Source: Paenibacillus sp. FSL R7-0345
GTDB lineage: Bacteria > Bacillota > Bacilli > Paenibacillales > Paenibacillaceae
Direction of reading: 5' to 3'
DNA: 64,000 bases
Assembly: GCF_038595055.1 (NCBI RefSeq)
Contig: NZ_CP152002.1
Span: 5,860,001-5,924,000 of the forward strand
Part shown: positions 43,786-51,755 of the stretch, piece by piece
Numbering within the stretch: the first letter of the stretch is position 1
How the letters are laid out: every line of letters starts with the position of its first letter
Translations under genes and position numbers: made by a program
Notes under the pieces: model-generated
What the model was told of the DNA's origin: nothing
Seen by the model: only the letters and a program-made list of their open reading frames with translations
Database searches by the model: none

Positions 43786-44523
43786 CTACCCCCGCCGCTC
43801 CTGCCACTCCACCAGCCGCGGGTGCTCATCGAGGATGGAGCGGTACTGCTCCAGACTGCCCCATAGGCCTTCGGGATCAAAATCCATATACCGCTCATAT
43901 TTGCGCCGCAGCTCTTCCGGGGACAGCGCCCAGCCGTAATGCTTCACCCGCAGCTCGGCAAGGAAGCCGGGCAAGGCCGCATAGGACAGCGGAAGCCGGG
44001 GCACATGATGGTTCATCCGCGGCGTAAAATAATGATAATCCGGCAGATAGCGGACCAGCGTGCGGGTATGCTTCGTATGGATATTCCAGTGTTCGTCATC
44101 GCGGTAATGGGTGGTGCCGCCCCAAAAATCGTACAGCCGGAAGGCTACCCAGTCATAGGCATCCTGATCGATCAGCCGGCGCATCTCCCGCTTTGCCGCT
44201 TCCTCGTAAAATTCGTCGGCATCTACCGCGAGCAGCCAGTCGGGCTCCGTGGATACCGCGAGCTCCCACAGCTTTTGGCGCAGCTCCCATTCCCGGCTGA
44301 ATAGCGGGCTTTCCAGCGATACCAGCTTCGTGACTTTGGCAAAAGAGCGGCACAGCCGCGCCGTACCATCCGTACTGCCGTCATCCACAATAACAATTTC
44401 ATCGACGAACCCGCTCAGCTCCTCCAGCACCTGCTCCAGATAACGTCCGGTCTCATTGCGTACCTGCATCATCGCGGTCAGGCGGTTTCCGGCGGTTTTG
44501 CGCAGCGGCTTAGACGTCCTCAT
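43786..44523 (-). CDS. GT2 glycosyltransferase
   Basis: 245 residues, ATG 44523 with GGGGGAG 8 nt upstream. It is a compact GT-A domain: LTAMMQVRNETGRYLEQVLE, the donor motif IVIVDDGSTDGTARLC and the metal motif LLAVDADEFYE, followed by WNIHTKHTRTLVRYLPDY and a histidine-rich FTPRMNHHVPRLP acceptor region. No membrane segments and no TPR tail, so it differs from the plus-strand trio. It overlaps the preceding gene (44510-45787) by 14 bp and is the last of a three-gene operon. Confidence 0.88.
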   Translation of the reverse strand: MRTSKPLRKTAGNRLTAMMQVRNETGRYLEQVLEELSGFVDEIVIVDDGSTDGTARLCRSFAKVTKLVSLESPLFSREWELRQKLWELAVSTEPDWLLAVDADEFYEEAAKREMRRLIDQDAYDWVAFRLYDFWGGTTHYRDDEHWNIHTKHTRTLVRYLPDYHYFTPRMNHHVPRLPLSYAALPGFLAELRVKHYGWALSPEELRRKYERYMDFDPEGLWGSLEQYRSILDEHPRLVEWQERRG

Positions 44524-45787
44524 CGGCTGTTCTCCCCCTTAATCGTCCGACAGCTTCCTCCAGATCAGCCATTTCCGCAAAAAGCGTGCGGGCCCCCTGC
44601 TCCGCCCCCGCCGCCCGCAAAAAACTGCGGATAGCCGCATGCCTTTTTCCGTACAGCAGGTGCAGCGTTCCTTCCACCACCGGGATCTGGGCCAGGATGG
44701 ACGCGACTGCGCCGCTTCCCTGGAGGACTACGGAAGCCGGACCACCGGCTGTAGTTTCCAGCTCCTGCTGCAGCAGGAGTGCTTTTTCCCACTGAAAGGC
44801 GTCCATATAATTCAGCAGCAGCAGCGACCTGGCCTCCAGACCATCCAGCTCTGCCAACAGCCTTACCGCTGCAGCACCGTCCTCATTCATCCGGAAAAGC
44901 TCCGCCTGCACCAGCCCGCGCTGTCCGCTTTCGAGCCAATGCTGCAACTGTGCAGACACCGCCCGTTCCTCAGCTGTAAAAGCCGTTATTTCATACTGGC
45001 GGACCGCCAGCTCCAGATTACCGCGCCGAGCCTCGATCGCCGAGAAAAAACGGTAATGGGAATGCAGACAATCCGTATAATCATGCAGCAGCATCAGCTC
45101 AAAAGACTGTGTCAAAAGCTCCGCCGCACACCCGTCACCAAGCAAATACAAATACGACGCTGCGAGATAATGTACAGTCGGCTGCTGCGGCAGCTTTTTA
45201 CACATGGACAGGTAGTAACGGGCCCGCTGCCGGAGCTGAATTTTGGCCCACGGCTCTTCTTCAGCGTTTGTCTCCTGAGGGCACCAGAGCTGTTCGAGCG
45301 CTTTTTTCCACACAGCCTCAAAATCCGCAAGAAAATATAACCGCTCCCCTCTGCGGATCATCCCGTAGGACAAAGGGTCATCCCCGCTGAGATATACAAC
45401 ACCGCTACGGCGCAAAAGCTGCTCCAGATACAGCCGCTCCGAGGCCGTTCCCACCAGATCGGCTTTGGCGGCAAGCAGGCCGCTGTATTTATCCCACAGG
45501 TTTCCGTCCTCCCCTTCCGGACAGCGCTCCAGCAGGGCTACTATATAGCCGGGCGAAAGCGCCAGCACATCCTGCAGCCAATAGGGTGAGGAGACGAGGA
45601 CCGTGTAATCTTTTGCCGGGAGCGTGTGGACTTCAGCCAGAGATAATGCGCGGATACCGCTGTCCGTCTGCTGCGGGGGAGTCATTTTTCCGGTAAAAAT
45701 AACATCTTCCCGTTCCGGCAGCACCTCCAGCAGCCTTTTGTAGCTGTACTCCTCCCAGGGGACTCCGCTGAAAATAATGTAATTCAC
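44510..45787 (-). CDS. Possible GT-B-like N-terminal domain with helical repeat tail
   Basis: 425 residues from GTG 45787 (AGGGGGG 7 nt upstream). Residues 1-165 look like the acceptor-side Rossmann half of a GT-B enzyme: IIFSGVPWEEYSYKRLLEVL, VLVSSPYWLQDVLALSPGYI and KADLVGTASERLYLEQLL recall TuaH-type proteins. A donor-binding second half with the usual E-x7-E motif is not visible. Instead residues 180-420 are TPR-like helices (QPTVHYLAASYLYLLGDG). It may be a non-catalytic partner or a divergent enzyme. It overlaps both neighbours (4 and 14 bp), implying coupled translation. Confidence 0.72.
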   Translation of the reverse strand: MNYIIFSGVPWEEYSYKRLLEVLPEREDVIFTGKMTPPQQTDSGIRALSLAEVHTLPAKDYTVLVSSPYWLQDVLALSPGYIVALLERCPEGEDGNLWDKYSGLLAAKADLVGTASERLYLEQLLRRSGVVYLSGDDPLSYGMIRRGERLYFLADFEAVWKKALEQLWCPQETNAEEEPWAKIQLRQRARYYLSMCKKLPQQPTVHYLAASYLYLLGDGCAAELLTQSFELMLLHDYTDCLHSHYRFFSAIEARRGNLELAVRQYEITAFTAEERAVSAQLQHWLESGQRGLVQAELFRMNEDGAAAVRLLAELDGLEARSLLLLNYMDAFQWEKALLLQQELETTAGGPASVVLQGSGAVASILAQIPVVEGTLHLLYGKRHAAIRSFLRAAGAEQGARTLFAEMADLEEAVGRLRGRTADEDV

Positions 45788-47313
45788 CGTTGTGTCCCCC
45801 CTTCTCCGTCAAAAGCCCTGTCATCGCCGGGGGCCCGTTCTCCCGGAGCAGGTCCCCCCGCAATGTAACCTACCGCCAGCTCCGGTTCCGGGCAAAGCAG
45901 CAGACTGCGGCGGGAGAACTCCCGTTTTATAATCCGGCCCGGCATGATGCCGCCCCGATGCGCAGTACGCTCAAGCGGCAGCACTGCGGCCGCCCCCCGC
46001 TCCGGATTGCCCGGCAGCTCAGATTCTGCAAGCCCCGGCGCCGCGCTGACGATCAGGGATGCAGAGCTGTGCTGCAGAGCCTTCACGATCCGGGTCACAT
46101 ATTCACTGTCGTAGCTGGCCGAGGCAGACAGGTAGACGGTCACTTCGCTTTTGTACATAGCGGCAATATTCTCCATTGCATGCAGCCACGGCTTCTCTCC
46201 CTGCACCGTAATAACGGTATCCTGTTCATGTACGGGAAAATCGGGCGAGCTGTCACTCCAGCTGTCCCGGACGCTGACCCAGCGGATATTCCCGTAGCTC
46301 TGCTGCCCCTGCAGCAGAAGCTGGCGCTGAATCGCAGCCGCAGCCGGCCATTTTTCTTCAGAATATACCACTGCCGTCACAAGCGGCAATACTGCCGCGG
46401 CGGCTTTGCCAAGCGGAATTACCGGCTGACGCTCCAATGCTGAAGGATCTGCCGGAACCGGCAGGCCGGTTTCGTGCAGAGACTCATCCGGCAGCTGCCA
46501 TTTGGCGCAGTAGGCCCGCCCCGCTTCTGCCTCCGCAGCCTGTGCCTCACTGCCCGGAAACCCGGCTGTGCCTGACAGCGGCTGAAGCACATGCACATAT
46601 GAAGCAGTGCTGAGCACAAGCCTTGCACCCTGCTGCCGGGCACGCAGGCACCAGTCGGCAATGATATAGCGCCGCTCACCAAGCGAGAAATCCAGCCCGC
46701 CGGTCCGCTGCAGGATTTCCCGGGTAACAAGCAGGCAGGGTCCGCCCAGCACTTCAGCTTCCCTCCATTCTCCCCGGCGGCGGCTCAGCTGGTGACGGAC
46801 ATAAGCAGACAGTTCAAGGTCGTTGCCAAACCGCAGCACCTCCCTCCCCTCCCGCATCTCTGCCGCGGAACGGGGTGCCACCACTTCAGTTCCCGGCTCA
46901 TCAATGACCGGCCACAGCAATTCGCCCAGCCAGCCCGCTGTAACCATTACAGAATCCTCCAGCAACACGACAAAAGAGGTCCGGGCATCTGCCAAGGCCT
47001 CATTCGTCCGGTAACTTCCGCGCTCATAGGGAAGCAAGGACAGCCCCGCCTCTGCGGAGAACTGTTCTACCAGCGGCTGCAGCGCAAAATCCTCCTGCAC
47101 AGCTACACCGATCACCCGGACAGCAGGCCCGGAATGCAGCAGCAGCCGCTTCAGACATTCTTCTGCCCATTCCTCATGTGCAAGCTCGACCACAATTGTC
47201 ACCCCATCCTTGGCCGGCAGCGGCAGCAGCCCTTCCCGTTCAAGGTAACTGTATCTTCCAGCCAGCCGTTCCGGACTGGCCGCATCCGCTTTAGCTTCAG
47301 TATCATAAGACAT
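45784..47313 (-). CDS. Two-domain GT2-like protein
   Basis: 509 residues taking ATG 47313 (GGAG 12 nt upstream); an ATG seven codons earlier lacks an SD. Residues 40-270 resemble a GT2 domain: VTIVVELAHEEWAEECLKRLL, SFVVLLEDSVMVTAGWLGELL in place of the DxD region (the acidic motif reads EDS), GGPCLLVTREILQRTGGLD and RYIIADWCLRAR. Residues 320-450 look like a second, reduced GT-A fold (AVLPLVTAVVYSEEKWPAAA, AMYKSEVTVYLSASASYD). Catalytic status is uncertain. It is the first gene of the minus-strand operon that ends with the 43786-44523 enzyme. Confidence 0.75.
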   Translation of the reverse strand: MSYDTEAKADAASPERLAGRYSYLEREGLLPLPAKDGVTIVVELAHEEWAEECLKRLLLHSGPAVRVIGVAVQEDFALQPLVEQFSAEAGLSLLPYERGSYRTNEALADARTSFVVLLEDSVMVTAGWLGELLWPVIDEPGTEVVAPRSAAEMREGREVLRFGNDLELSAYVRHQLSRRRGEWREAEVLGGPCLLVTREILQRTGGLDFSLGERRYIIADWCLRARQQGARLVLSTASYVHVLQPLSGTAGFPGSEAQAAEAEAGRAYCAKWQLPDESLHETGLPVPADPSALERQPVIPLGKAAAAVLPLVTAVVYSEEKWPAAAAIQRQLLLQGQQSYGNIRWVSVRDSWSDSSPDFPVHEQDTVITVQGEKPWLHAMENIAAMYKSEVTVYLSASASYDSEYVTRIVKALQHSSASLIVSAAPGLAESELPGNPERGAAAVLPLERTAHRGGIMPGRIIKREFSRRSLLLCPEPELAVGYIAGGPAPGERAPGDDRAFDGEGGTQR

Positions 47314-47721
47314 CCCCGGTTCACACTCCATCATTTTAGAAACTTTGCTACCTATAGTGTATGAGCCGGTTACAGTGATATCCCTATTTTCTTCCAGCTG
47401 CCGTTATCTGCAGCACACACGATCCGCTACCGCCTGTTCACGGTGGAAATCTGCTACCCTGGCAACCTAACGGACAGAGATGACCTTATAGGACGCCTGT
47501 GCCCTGCCATTCAATGGCTAACGGACACCTTATTTGCCGAATTTTCTGCGAAAATGGTCCACTAATCAGCGAATAAGTACATCTGAGTCCGTTAGCCTAC
47601 AGAAACGGGCCAAGTTACGAGAATAACGGCTGTACGGTCCGTTAGCACCGCCGAGGGCTGACGTAAGGCGGTTTGATGCCCGGTGTTTGGTGTTTGGTGT
47701 CCGGTGTTTGACGACCGGTGG
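47314..47721. other. Intergenic region with a four-motif element
   Basis: About 400 bp between the glycosyltransferase operon start and the end of yunB. It holds the 179-bp element copy C and, at 47675-47716, a short G/T-rich run of CCGGTGTTTGGTGTTTGGTG-type repeats. No gene was seen; the operon promoter should lie near 47340-47460 but I could not pick a convincing one. Confidence 0.6.
47467..47645. repeat. Four-motif intergenic element, copy C (179 bp)
   Basis: Motifs start at 47467 (+), 47518 (+), 47572 (-) and 47622 (-) and share CTAACGGAC at one end and (A/C)TTAT at the other. The second motif is short by seven bases, which explains the 105 offset of motif 3; one more base is missing from the last spacer. 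Apart from these two losses the layout equals the 187-bp elements. Confidence 0.82.
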
Positions 47722-49020
47722 CTACTCCCCGGCACCCCCGCCGGCATTGCCGCTGTTCCCCGTGTTCCCTCCGCTGCCGGCATTGTCTGCGCCGGAGGAC
47801 GGAGCGCCGGTGTTGCCGCTGCCGGACGGCACATCCTTGCCGCCGTTTCCGGCACCGCTGTCTGCGCCGGAAACGTTACCCGCTCCCGCATCTGTACCGC
47901 TGCCCTCCGCTGCTCCGCTCTTCTCCCCGCCCGGGCTTGGAGCAGGTATCGCAATTCCCGGTGCGCTGCTGCCGTTCTCGCCGACAGGGTTGCCCTGATT
48001 GTCGTAATAGTACATCGGCACATCGCCGACCACCATCAGGTAGGATACCGGAATCTCGGTGTCGACCACCTGGGGCTCCATGTCAAAAGGAACAACAACC
48101 GCAACCTCGGTGACAATATGGATGTACACCTCGACCAGGATCATATTGATCCCCGCGTTTTTCTGGCGGGTATTCAGCTCTACTTTAACCGCTCCCTGCG
48201 GCTCGATCTTAATCGGAACATCCGGTCCGAAAGAGGCAATCAGCGGGCTGTCAAGCGCCTGGCCGAGCGGGATATGCTCCGTCCGGTTGTGCAGATCCTG
48301 CAGGGTGGTCTGGATCACCTCGGCAGCCTGCGAGGTGATCCGCATATGCTCCCTGTAATTGAGCATAAACCCAGAGATTTTACCCTCTTTATCGGTCTTC
48401 CAGTCGATAAGAGCTTCGGCATCACCGCCGTCCGCAACCTGCGAGGTAATCGCTTTGTTAATGGATTCAGTAGCGATCTGCTTCACCCGGATCTGCGCCA
48501 GATGAATGATCGGCGGCCGCAGATGCTGCTCCACATACCGCAGCCCCTGCAGCACTCCGATGACCAGCACCAGGCTCAGAATGAGCCAGAAGCGGCCCCG
48601 TCTGCGCGGACGTGCCGGGCTGCCTCCGTTACCTCCGCTCCGGGCAAACAGCTTTCTTCTTCCCCGGATGCCGCCGTTATTCCCTTGCTCCGTGGACAAT
48701 ACGCCCTGGCTTCGGACGCTGCCCTGCGGCCATGATCCAGACAAGCTGCTGCCCTCAAACAGCTTCCCCTGGCCAATACGCTCTTTCTGCCCCGCCGTCC
48801 ATCCTGTCCGCGTCTTGGACGGCTTGGCTTTAAACGCCTGACTTCGCCCCGCGGGCCGCAATGCCATACCTGCCCGCGACGGCTTAGCTTTAAATGCCGG
48901 ACTCCGCCCCGCAGGCCGCGGCATGCCGGTCCAGCTGATTTTCGGCAGCCGCAGACGGCCCAAGCGGCGCAGATCCGGCAGCGCTGCCCGCCGGCTTCCC
49001 CATTTTCGTATTCTGCCCAT
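47722..49020 (-). CDS. yunB: Sporulation protein YunB, with long extra tails
   Basis: 432 residues, ATG 49020 with GGGAGGGG 10 nt upstream. Residues 1-140 are a very basic, Gly/Arg/Ser-rich extension with an internal duplication (RPAGRSPAFKAKPSRAG / RPAGRSQAFKAKPSK). One membrane segment follows (RFWLILSLVLVIGVLQGL, about 146-163), then the YunB domain (to about 350), e.g. INKAITSQVADGG and PQVVDTEIPVSYLMVVGDVP. The last 75 residues are Gly/Ser/Asn/Ala-rich. B. subtilis YunB is about 250 residues, a mother-cell protein of the sporulation programme. Both tails look disordered. Confidence 0.85.
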   Translation of the reverse strand: MGRIRKWGSRRAALPDLRRLGRLRLPKISWTGMPRPAGRSPAFKAKPSRAGMALRPAGRSQAFKAKPSKTRTGWTAGQKERIGQGKLFEGSSLSGSWPQGSVRSQGVLSTEQGNNGGIRGRRKLFARSGGNGGSPARPRRRGRFWLILSLVLVIGVLQGLRYVEQHLRPPIIHLAQIRVKQIATESINKAITSQVADGGDAEALIDWKTDKEGKISGFMLNYREHMRITSQAAEVIQTTLQDLHNRTEHIPLGQALDSPLIASFGPDVPIKIEPQGAVKVELNTRQKNAGINMILVEVYIHIVTEVAVVVPFDMEPQVVDTEIPVSYLMVVGDVPMYYYDNQGNPVGENGSSAPGIAIPAPSPGGEKSGAAEGSGTDAGAGNVSGADSGAGNGGKDVPSGSGNTGAPSSGADNAGSGGNTGNSGNAGGGAGE

Positions 49021-49096
49021 GCTAGTAAGTCCCCTCCCGGTATTGCTGCGGCCAAGCCGCCATCGATTACTATAGGGTATTCAGGCATGGGACAAA

Positions 49097-49150
49097 AAAG
49101 AAGAACGCCCTCCCGGTGACAGCCGTCACCCGGGAAAGCGTTCTTCTTTT
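49097..49150. terminator. Terminator between the TVP38-type gene and yunB
   Basis: Long hairpin with arms AAGAAGAACGC... / ...GCGTTCTTCTT and inner CCCGGTGAC/GTCACCCGGG, flanked by A-rich and T-rich runs. It follows the 49171-49782 gene on the minus strand. Confidence 0.85.
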
Positions 49151-49170
49151 ACGATTTACTGCACATGTTC

Positions 49171-49782
49171 CTACTGCATCCTGCTGCGTTTATCCTCCTG
49201 CAGATGTCCCCAGTGGCGGCGCACAAAGACTGCCAGCAGAACAGCGATGAACACCGCGTACCAGCCCAGAAATCCGCTCCATTCCTCACGCGGCACAATC
49301 AGTGAAGAACCGATTGTCCCGAACAGCCAGATGTAAGACAGATTGCCCAGCACCGTTCCCCAGATATAAGCAGAAACCTTAATCGGCGAAACGGCCGCCA
49401 TAAAATTAATAATATTGCTGGGCATAATCGGAACCGTACGCAGCAGCACAAGTGTCCAGATCCCATACCGGTCCAGGTATCGCTGCCACTTGTCGTAGCG
49501 CTTCAGCCTGGATCTCCATTTGCGGTCAAACCAGCCATACAAGTACCTGCGGAACAGGAAATAGATGAGGACCGAACCCAGGTTGCAGGCCATCCAGCTG
49601 ACCAGCATGCCGCCAATGATATCAAACTCGGACACATGCAGCACAATTAATATGGCCAGGGGAAAAAAACCGAATAAACTTTGCAGCAGTGTAAGCGGTA
49701 CTGTCGCCAGCAAAATATAGGGTCCGCTCAACCCCAGACTCTGCAGCAGCCAATCGATCCAGCCGTTAATAACATCTGTCAT
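49171..49782 (-). CDS. TVP38/TMEM64 (VTT domain) membrane protein
   Basis: 203 residues, ATG 49782 with AAAGGAG upstream. Four to five membrane segments. The VTT/SNARE-associated core is SLFGFFPLAILIVLH, GMLVSWMACNLGSVLIYFLFRRYLYGW, and the conserved LVLLRTVPIMPSNIINFMAAVSPIKVSAY with its GxxLGN-type loop (WGTVLGNLSYIW). The DedA/VTT superfamily includes lipid scramblases and flippases; the role here is unknown. Monocistronic, with its own terminator. Confidence 0.88.
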   Translation of the reverse strand: MTDVINGWIDWLLQSLGLSGPYILLATVPLTLLQSLFGFFPLAILIVLHVSEFDIIGGMLVSWMACNLGSVLIYFLFRRYLYGWFDRKWRSRLKRYDKWQRYLDRYGIWTLVLLRTVPIMPSNIINFMAAVSPIKVSAYIWGTVLGNLSYIWLFGTIGSSLIVPREEWSGFLGWYAVFIAVLLAVFVRRHWGHLQEDKRSRMQ

Positions 49783-49855
49783 GGAGCTGTCTCCTTTCGC
49801 GGCTAATTGCAGTATCAGCTCCGCTGAGTACTTATATATGGTTTATTTTTCAAGA

Positions 49856-49882
49856 AAAACACCCCTTACGGGGTGTTTATTA
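49856..49882 (-). terminator. Terminator downstream of the opuA operon
   Basis: Perfect stem AAACACCCC / GGGGTGTTT with a 4-nt loop (49859-49880), followed on the minus strand by TTTTTC. About 135 nt beyond the opuAC stop. Confidence 0.8.
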
Positions 49883-50016
49883 CGGATTGTAGCTTACGTA
49901 TTAAAATGTATGTAAAGAACAATTGCCGGCTGAAAAATTACATTTTGTAGCCATATGTTCTTTAATCATAACACACATTATTTGCAGCTGCAAAAGTCAC
50001 ATGACCTTACAGTCCG

Positions 50017-50892
50017 TTATTCCTGTACTGCAGCAACCCAGGCGTTGACCTGCTCCGCATGCTCTTCAACCCATTTTTTAGCCGCTTCTTCAGGTGACTG
50101 GCCGCCTGCAATATCAACCATTACCTGCTCCATATCTTCAGGAGTCCAGTTAAACTGGTCCAGGAAGCTGTACACCTCAGGCATATCATCCTTCAGGCCC
50201 GTACGCACCATAGTATGAATCTGTTCTGCCCCGCCGTATACGGCCTTAGGGTCTTCCAGATATTTCAGGTCCATGTTGGCAAACATCCAGTGCGGAGTCC
50301 ATCCGGTCACAACAATCGGTTCATTGTTCTGGTAAGCTTTTTCGAGCTCCTGCACCATAGCTGCGGACGAGCTTTCGAGCAGTGTGTAATCACTCAGGCC
50401 GTACGCTTCAAGCGCCTTTTCAGTAGCCATCATTATACCTGCTCCCGGCTCAATGCCGACAATCCGGTTCTGCAGCGTTCCCGCCAGCTCCGCATTTTTC
50501 AGATCCTCGATAGAGTTAATGTCCATGTAGGTTGGAACAGCAAGACCTGTTTTCGTGCCGTCCAGATTCGGGCCTAAATCTTCAAGCTTGCTGCCGTACT
50601 GCTCCAGATAGGAAGCATGCGTGCTTGGCAGCCAGGCGGCAACCATCGCATCAGCACTGCCGTCAGCTATGCCTGCCCACATTGGGCCGGCATCGACCTG
50701 CAGCATCTCAACAGACATGTCAAGCTTGGATTCCAGTACTTCTTTTACGACATAGGTGCTTGCAATCTCTGAATCCCAGGCGACATAAGCCAGCTTCACC
50801 GTCTTGTTTCCGCCTGCTCCGGACGAACATCCGGCTAAGGCAGCCACCACCAGCAGAACAGTCAACAGTAATCCTATGCTTTTCTTTTTCAT
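50017..50892 (-). CDS. opuAC: Glycine betaine ABC transporter substrate-binding lipoprotein
   Basis: 291 residues from ATG 50892; a TTG one codon earlier is nearer to the GGGAG and also possible. Lipoprotein signal with lipobox VVAALAGCSSG, so it is tethered outside the membrane. The mature part is an OpuAC/ProX-type fold with KLAYVAWDSEIAST, AGPMWAGIADGSADAMVAAW and VTGWTPHWMF; the tryptophans should form the aromatic cage for the quaternary ammonium. Last gene of the opuA operon, 27 nt after the permease. It supplies osmoprotectant. Confidence 0.94.
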   Translation of the reverse strand: MKKKSIGLLLTVLLVVAALAGCSSGAGGNKTVKLAYVAWDSEIASTYVVKEVLESKLDMSVEMLQVDAGPMWAGIADGSADAMVAAWLPSTHASYLEQYGSKLEDLGPNLDGTKTGLAVPTYMDINSIEDLKNAELAGTLQNRIVGIEPGAGIMMATEKALEAYGLSDYTLLESSSAAMVQELEKAYQNNEPIVVTGWTPHWMFANMDLKYLEDPKAVYGGAEQIHTMVRTGLKDDMPEVYSFLDQFNWTPEDMEQVMVDIAGGQSPEEAAKKWVEEHAEQVNAWVAAVQE

Positions 50893-50918
50893 CAATCACT
50901 CACACTCCCATGGTTTGA

Positions 50919-51755
50919 TTAGTTTTGTTGTTTGGTTTTGAACAGCTTCTGTGTAAGACGGTCGAGCAGAATGGCGATGATAACAATCGCGATCCCCGCT
51001 TCAAAGCCCGCACCGGTTTTAGCCTGTGATACGGCACGGTAGACATAAGCGCCGACACCCTGGGCACCGATCATCGACGAGATAACGACCATGGACAGCG
51101 ACAGCATAATCGTCTGGTTGATCCCGGCCATAATGGTCGGCATCGCAATCGGCAGCTGCAGCTTGAACAGCTTCTGTCCCGGTGTGGAGCCGAAGGCATC
51201 TGCAGCCTCAACCAGCTCCTCCGATACCTGGCGGATACCCAGATTGGTCAGCCGGATGGTCGGCGGAATCGCAAATATAACAGATGCGATGACACCGGGT
51301 ACGACACCCAGCGAGAAAAAGGATACCGCCGGCAGCAGATAAACAAACGCCGGCATCGTCTGCATGAAGTCAAGCACCGGAGTAACGATATTCTGCACAG
51401 TCTTGCTCTGGGCGCAGAGTACACCGACCGGTACGCCGATCAATACGGCCAGCACAGAGGCGGTCAGCACCAGCGCCAGCGACTGCATCGACGGGTCCCA
51501 TAAGCCGAGGTTGTCGATCAGCAGCAGCCCGATCACCGCAAACAGCGCCATCCGCCATTTGCCGATCCAGTAAGCAAGTGCAGCTATAATAATGGTCAGT
51601 ACAATGGCCGGGAGAAAAGTCAGTGCCGCTTCGATCCCGGTCACCATACCGCCGATAATAGCGTGAATGAGGTCGAACAGCGGACCAAAGTAAGTCATCA
51701 GCCAGTCCTCAATCCATTCTACGCCCTTACCTATAGGAATTTTGGGAATGTTCAT
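50919..51755 (-). CDS. opuAB: Glycine betaine ABC transporter permease
   Basis: 278 residues, ATG 51755 with AAGGAGGT 8 nt upstream. About six membrane segments and the permease EAA-type loop (LVEAADAFGSTPGQKLFKLQLP). The length and MNIPKIPIGKGVEWIEDWL start agree with OpuAB/ProW. The start overlaps the stop of opuAA by four bases. It forms the membrane channel of the OpuA glycine betaine importer. Confidence 0.94.
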   Translation of the reverse strand: MNIPKIPIGKGVEWIEDWLMTYFGPLFDLIHAIIGGMVTGIEAALTFLPAIVLTIIIAALAYWIGKWRMALFAVIGLLLIDNLGLWDPSMQSLALVLTASVLAVLIGVPVGVLCAQSKTVQNIVTPVLDFMQTMPAFVYLLPAVSFFSLGVVPGVIASVIFAIPPTIRLTNLGIRQVSEELVEAADAFGSTPGQKLFKLQLPIAMPTIMAGINQTIMLSLSMVVISSMIGAQGVGAYVYRAVSQAKTGAGFEAGIAIVIIAILLDRLTQKLFKTKQQN

